Assembly: GCF_000612845.1 (NCBI RefSeq) | Contig: NZ_CCAT010000009.1 | Location: forward strand, 35,147 to 99,146 | Source of the DNA: Clostridium ihumii AP5 | GTDB lineage: Bacteria; Bacillota; Clostridia; Clostridiales; Clostridiaceae | DNA length: 64,000 bases | Direction: 5' to 3' | Part shown: positions 61,947 to 64,000 of the stretch, one piece after another | How positions within the stretch are numbered: position 1 is the stretch's first letter | How the letters are laid out: each line of letters starts with the position of its first letter | Notes under the pieces: model-generated | Told to the model about the DNA's origin: nothing | What the model saw: only the letters and a program-made list of their open reading frames with translations | The model's database searches: none | Translations under genes and position numbers: made by a program

Positions 61947-62609
61947 TTAATAAAACCCATTTTCTTTTAAGAAATTTATAGTTATATCATTTTTATTTGA
62001 ATTTTCTTTATCTCTTGAATATAAAATCTTTTCTATATACTTGGATATTACATCACATTCTATATTTATTTTTGCTCCTATTTTTTTACTTAGAAGCGTA
62101 GTTTCTTCTTTGGTATGCGGAATTATACACACTTTAAATGAGTCTTCATTTACATCTGCCACTGTTAAACTAACACCATCTAAGGTTATAGAGCCCTTGT
62201 AAACTATATTTTTTATTATTTCTAAAGAAGGCTTTATAGTTATCCATGTTCCTATACTTTCTTTTTCATAACTTGTTATTCTTCCTATAGCATCAACATG
62301 ACCTGTAACAATATGCCCATTAAATCTTCCATTATAACTTAATGCTCTTTCCAAATTCACTTTACATCCTGCATAAAAATCAGATAAGTTTGAGCATCTT
62401 AAAGTTTCTGCCATAGCTTCTGCAACAAAATCATTTTTGCTTTTTCTTACAACTGTCAAACATACACCATTTGTTGCTATGCTATCTCCTATTTTTATGC
62501 CTTCTAAAACTTTTTTACATTCAATAATAAGCTCTGAACTTTTTTCATAATTTATTATTTGTTTTACTATTCCTATTTCCTCGATTATTCCAGTAAAAAT
62601 TTTTCTCAT
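61947..62609 (-). CDS. ribE: Riboflavin synthase alpha chain
   Basis: 220 aa with two lumazine-binding repeats: FTGIIEEIG...KKVLEGIKIGDSIATNGVCL-TV in the first half and FNGHIVTGHVDAIG..GSITLDGVSLTV in the second. The start adds Arg-Lys before the usual FTGIIEE. Four bp after ribD, so translationally linked. A short 75-bp gap follows before ribBA. Confidence 0.96.
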   Translation of the reverse strand: MRKIFTGIIEEIGIVKQIINYEKSSELIIECKKVLEGIKIGDSIATNGVCLTVVRKSKNDFVAEAMAETLRCSNLSDFYAGCKVNLERALSYNGRFNGHIVTGHVDAIGRITSYEKESIGTWITIKPSLEIIKNIVYKGSITLDGVSLTVADVNEDSFKVCIIPHTKEETTLLSKKIGAKINIECDVISKYIEKILYSRDKENSNKNDITINFLKENGFY

Positions 62610-62613
62610 CTCC

Positions 62614-63693
62614 TTAATACTGAATATTACCTTCTATTAAAATATCCCCTTCAAAATCTAATACTTTTAAGTTTTTAATATTAAAACTTTCATTTATTTT
62701 ACTTTTCCCTTCACCTTCTATTGGTGTTATAGCTTCCTTTCCCCCTATTATTTTAGGACCAATAAAAGCATATACCTTATTTATTATATTTTCCTCTAAC
62801 AAGCTATAATTTAATGTTCCTCCACCTTCTACCAAAACACTATCAATATTTCTTTTACATAGCTCATCCATAACAGTTTTTAAATTCACTTTATCTAATT
62901 TTTTATCAACTTTTACAACTTCTACATTATAGTTTTTTAATGCTTCAAGTTTTTCTTCATTTTCCTCTGCATAAAATATTATAGTTTTTCCTTCTTCTTT
63001 TAAAAGCTTTGCATCTACAGGAATTCTTAAACTACTATCAATTACAATTCTTATTGGATTTCTTCCATTTTCTATTCTGCTAGTTAACCTTGGATTATCC
63101 TTAATTACAGTATTTATACCAACCATTATTCCTGAATATCTATTTCTTAATTTGTGAACATACTCTCTAGAATTTTCATTTGTTATCCATTTTGAATCAT
63201 AATTTTTTGTAGCTATTTTACCATCTAACGTCATTGCCCATTTTAAAGCTATAAAAGGCACTTTATTAACTATGTAATAATTAAAAATTTCATTTAATTC
63301 TCTACATTTCTCTTCTAATACACCAACAGTTACGTCAATACCATGATTTTTTAGAAATTCTACACCTTTTCCACTGACTAATGGATTTGGATCTAGTACA
63401 CCTATAACAACTCTTTTAATTTTACTTTCTAAAATTTTTTTAACACATGGAGGTGTTTTTCCATAATGACAACAAGGTTCTAAAGTAACATATATAGTAG
63501 AATCACAAACATCTTCTCTACATGAATTAATAGCATTTACTTCAGCATGATTTTCTCCAGATTTCTCATGATATCCACTACCTATTATTTTGTCATCTTT
63601 TACAACTACTGCTCCAACTAAAGGGTTAGGACTTACTTTTCCATGTCCTAATTTAGCAAGCTCTAATGCTTTAGCCATAAAAACTTCATCCAT
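62614..63693 (-). CDS. ribD: Riboflavin biosynthesis deaminase/reductase
   Basis: 359 aa. Deaminase half: HAEVNAI (His49, Glu51) and PCCHYGKTPPC (Cys74, Cys83) bind zinc. Reductase half: KWAMTLDGKIATKNYDSKWI-TN and a late VEGGGTLNYSLL. Catalyses the second and third steps. AGGAGAG before the ATG. First gene of the operon under the FMN riboswitch. Confidence 0.97.
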   Translation of the reverse strand: MDEVFMAKALELAKLGHGKVSPNPLVGAVVVKDDKIIGSGYHEKSGENHAEVNAINSCREDVCDSTIYVTLEPCCHYGKTPPCVKKILESKIKRVVIGVLDPNPLVSGKGVEFLKNHGIDVTVGVLEEKCRELNEIFNYYIVNKVPFIALKWAMTLDGKIATKNYDSKWITNENSREYVHKLRNRYSGIMVGINTVIKDNPRLTSRIENGRNPIRIVIDSSLRIPVDAKLLKEEGKTIIFYAEENEEKLEALKNYNVEVVKVDKKLDKVNLKTVMDELCKRNIDSVLVEGGGTLNYSLLEENIINKVYAFIGPKIIGGKEAITPIEGEGKSKINESFNIKNLKVLDFEGDILIEGNIQY

Positions 63694-63764
63694 ACTATTC
63701 TCTCCTTTTTATATTTAATCAGACTTATGACACTCCTATTTATTTCTCTATTTTATATAAAAAA

Positions 63765-63803
63765 ACAAAAATGCCCTTAGCTTTTTATTGCTTCGGGCAT
63801 TTA
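63765..63803 (-). terminator. Terminator between the FMN riboswitch and ribD
   Basis: AAATGCCC/GGGCATTT stem, 18-nt loop, then TTTTGTTTTTTT on the minus strand. About 70 bp before the ribD start, so well placed for riboswitch-controlled attenuation. Confidence 0.85.
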
Positions 63804-63889
63804 ATAATTCCATATTAAAATTCATTTACTATTAATTATTTAATGTTAATTTTACAAGTTTAAATTTAAAATTTTTATAAAAATAAATA

Positions 63890-63911
63890 CTCCAAGCTAA
63901 AAAGCTCGGAG
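63890..63911 (-). terminator. Second hairpin below the FMN riboswitch
   Basis: CTCCGAGCT/AGCTTGGAG (one G-T pair), loop TTTT, then TATTTATTTTT on the minus strand. Lies between the aptamer and the first terminator. Confidence 0.7.
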
Positions 63912-63970
63912 CATAAAAATCATAAACAAAACCTATTTAAACAATATAAATAAACTTAATGTAAATTATT

Positions 63971-64000
63971 TTCTCTTCTCTCATCCAGACTATACTGTCG
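63971..64000 (-). promoter_or_regulatory. FMN riboswitch (3' part only)
   Basis: The minus strand starts CGACAGTATAGTCTGGATG and AGAGAAGAGAA, which is the conserved last block of the RFN element. The rest lies beyond the window edge. Controls ribD-ribE-ribBA-ribH. Confidence 0.88.

Noticed and set aside
61375..61950. 191-codon plus-strand frame opposite ribBA
   Set aside because: Shadow of a conserved enzyme gene; no initiation signals.

Overview
The window is very AT-rich DNA from a low-GC Firmicute, most likely Clostridium sensu stricto. The codon use, strong purine Shine-Dalgarno sites, a type I-B CRISPR system with a 37-bp repeat ending in the ATTGAAAC handle, a PadR/DUF1700/DUF4097 operon and an FMN-riboswitch riboflavin operon all fit. 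Nearly every gene is on the minus strand. No tRNA, rRNA, integrase or complete transposase gene was found.

Layout. (1) 1-7.4 kb: type I-B CRISPR-Cas. A 6-repeat array has its leader on the right. Running leftward come cas1-cas2-cas4, a perfect 17-bp hairpin, then cas8b-cas7-cas5-cas3. cas3 runs off the left edge and no cas6 is visible. (2) 7.5-47.9 kb: an accessory region of about 35 mostly single, co-directional genes plus several decayed ones. It is rich in small diversified families: five NUDIX hydrolases, seven GNAT genes (one broken), two histidine phosphatases, two methyltransferases, HAD proteins, an aminoglycoside adenylyltransferase-like gene, a zeta-toxin module, peptidase E, an S66 peptidase, a class C beta-lactamase fold, lipoproteins and DUF proteins. 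One four-gene operon (response regulator, kinase, ABC ATPase, FtsX-type permease) looks like an antimicrobial-peptide sensing and export unit. Many genes are separated by the same two short modules: a covarying hairpin just after the stop (here the H element) and a conserved extended -10 promoter with a boxA-like upstream block (here the P element), 45-120 bp before the next start. (3) 43.6-55.4 kb: non-coding stretches carry four arrays of short hairpins whose stems covary, and a family of TA-flanked terminal-inverted-repeat elements, one holding a GC-rich three-way-junction-like structure. (4) 48-64 kb: more ordinary chromosomal genes: a cobalamin-riboswitch-controlled solute-binding protein, a CPBP protease, topoisomerase III, the PadR envelope-stress-like operon, a HAD phosphatase and ribD-ribE-ribBA-ribH under an FMN riboswitch cut by the right edge.

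Reading. The accessory block looks like a gene-cassette reservoir built by repeated gain and loss at shared intergenic modules. Fresh pseudogenes (poly-A, TA-run and G-run frameshifts, single nonsense codons) show turnover. The mechanism of gain is not visible; no integron integrase or attC consensus was seen. The most unusual signals are the H/P modules, the covarying hairpin arrays, the TA-inserting elements with an embedded structured RNA, and a run of adjacent palindromes inside a plus-strand small ORF at 50.8-51.2 kb.
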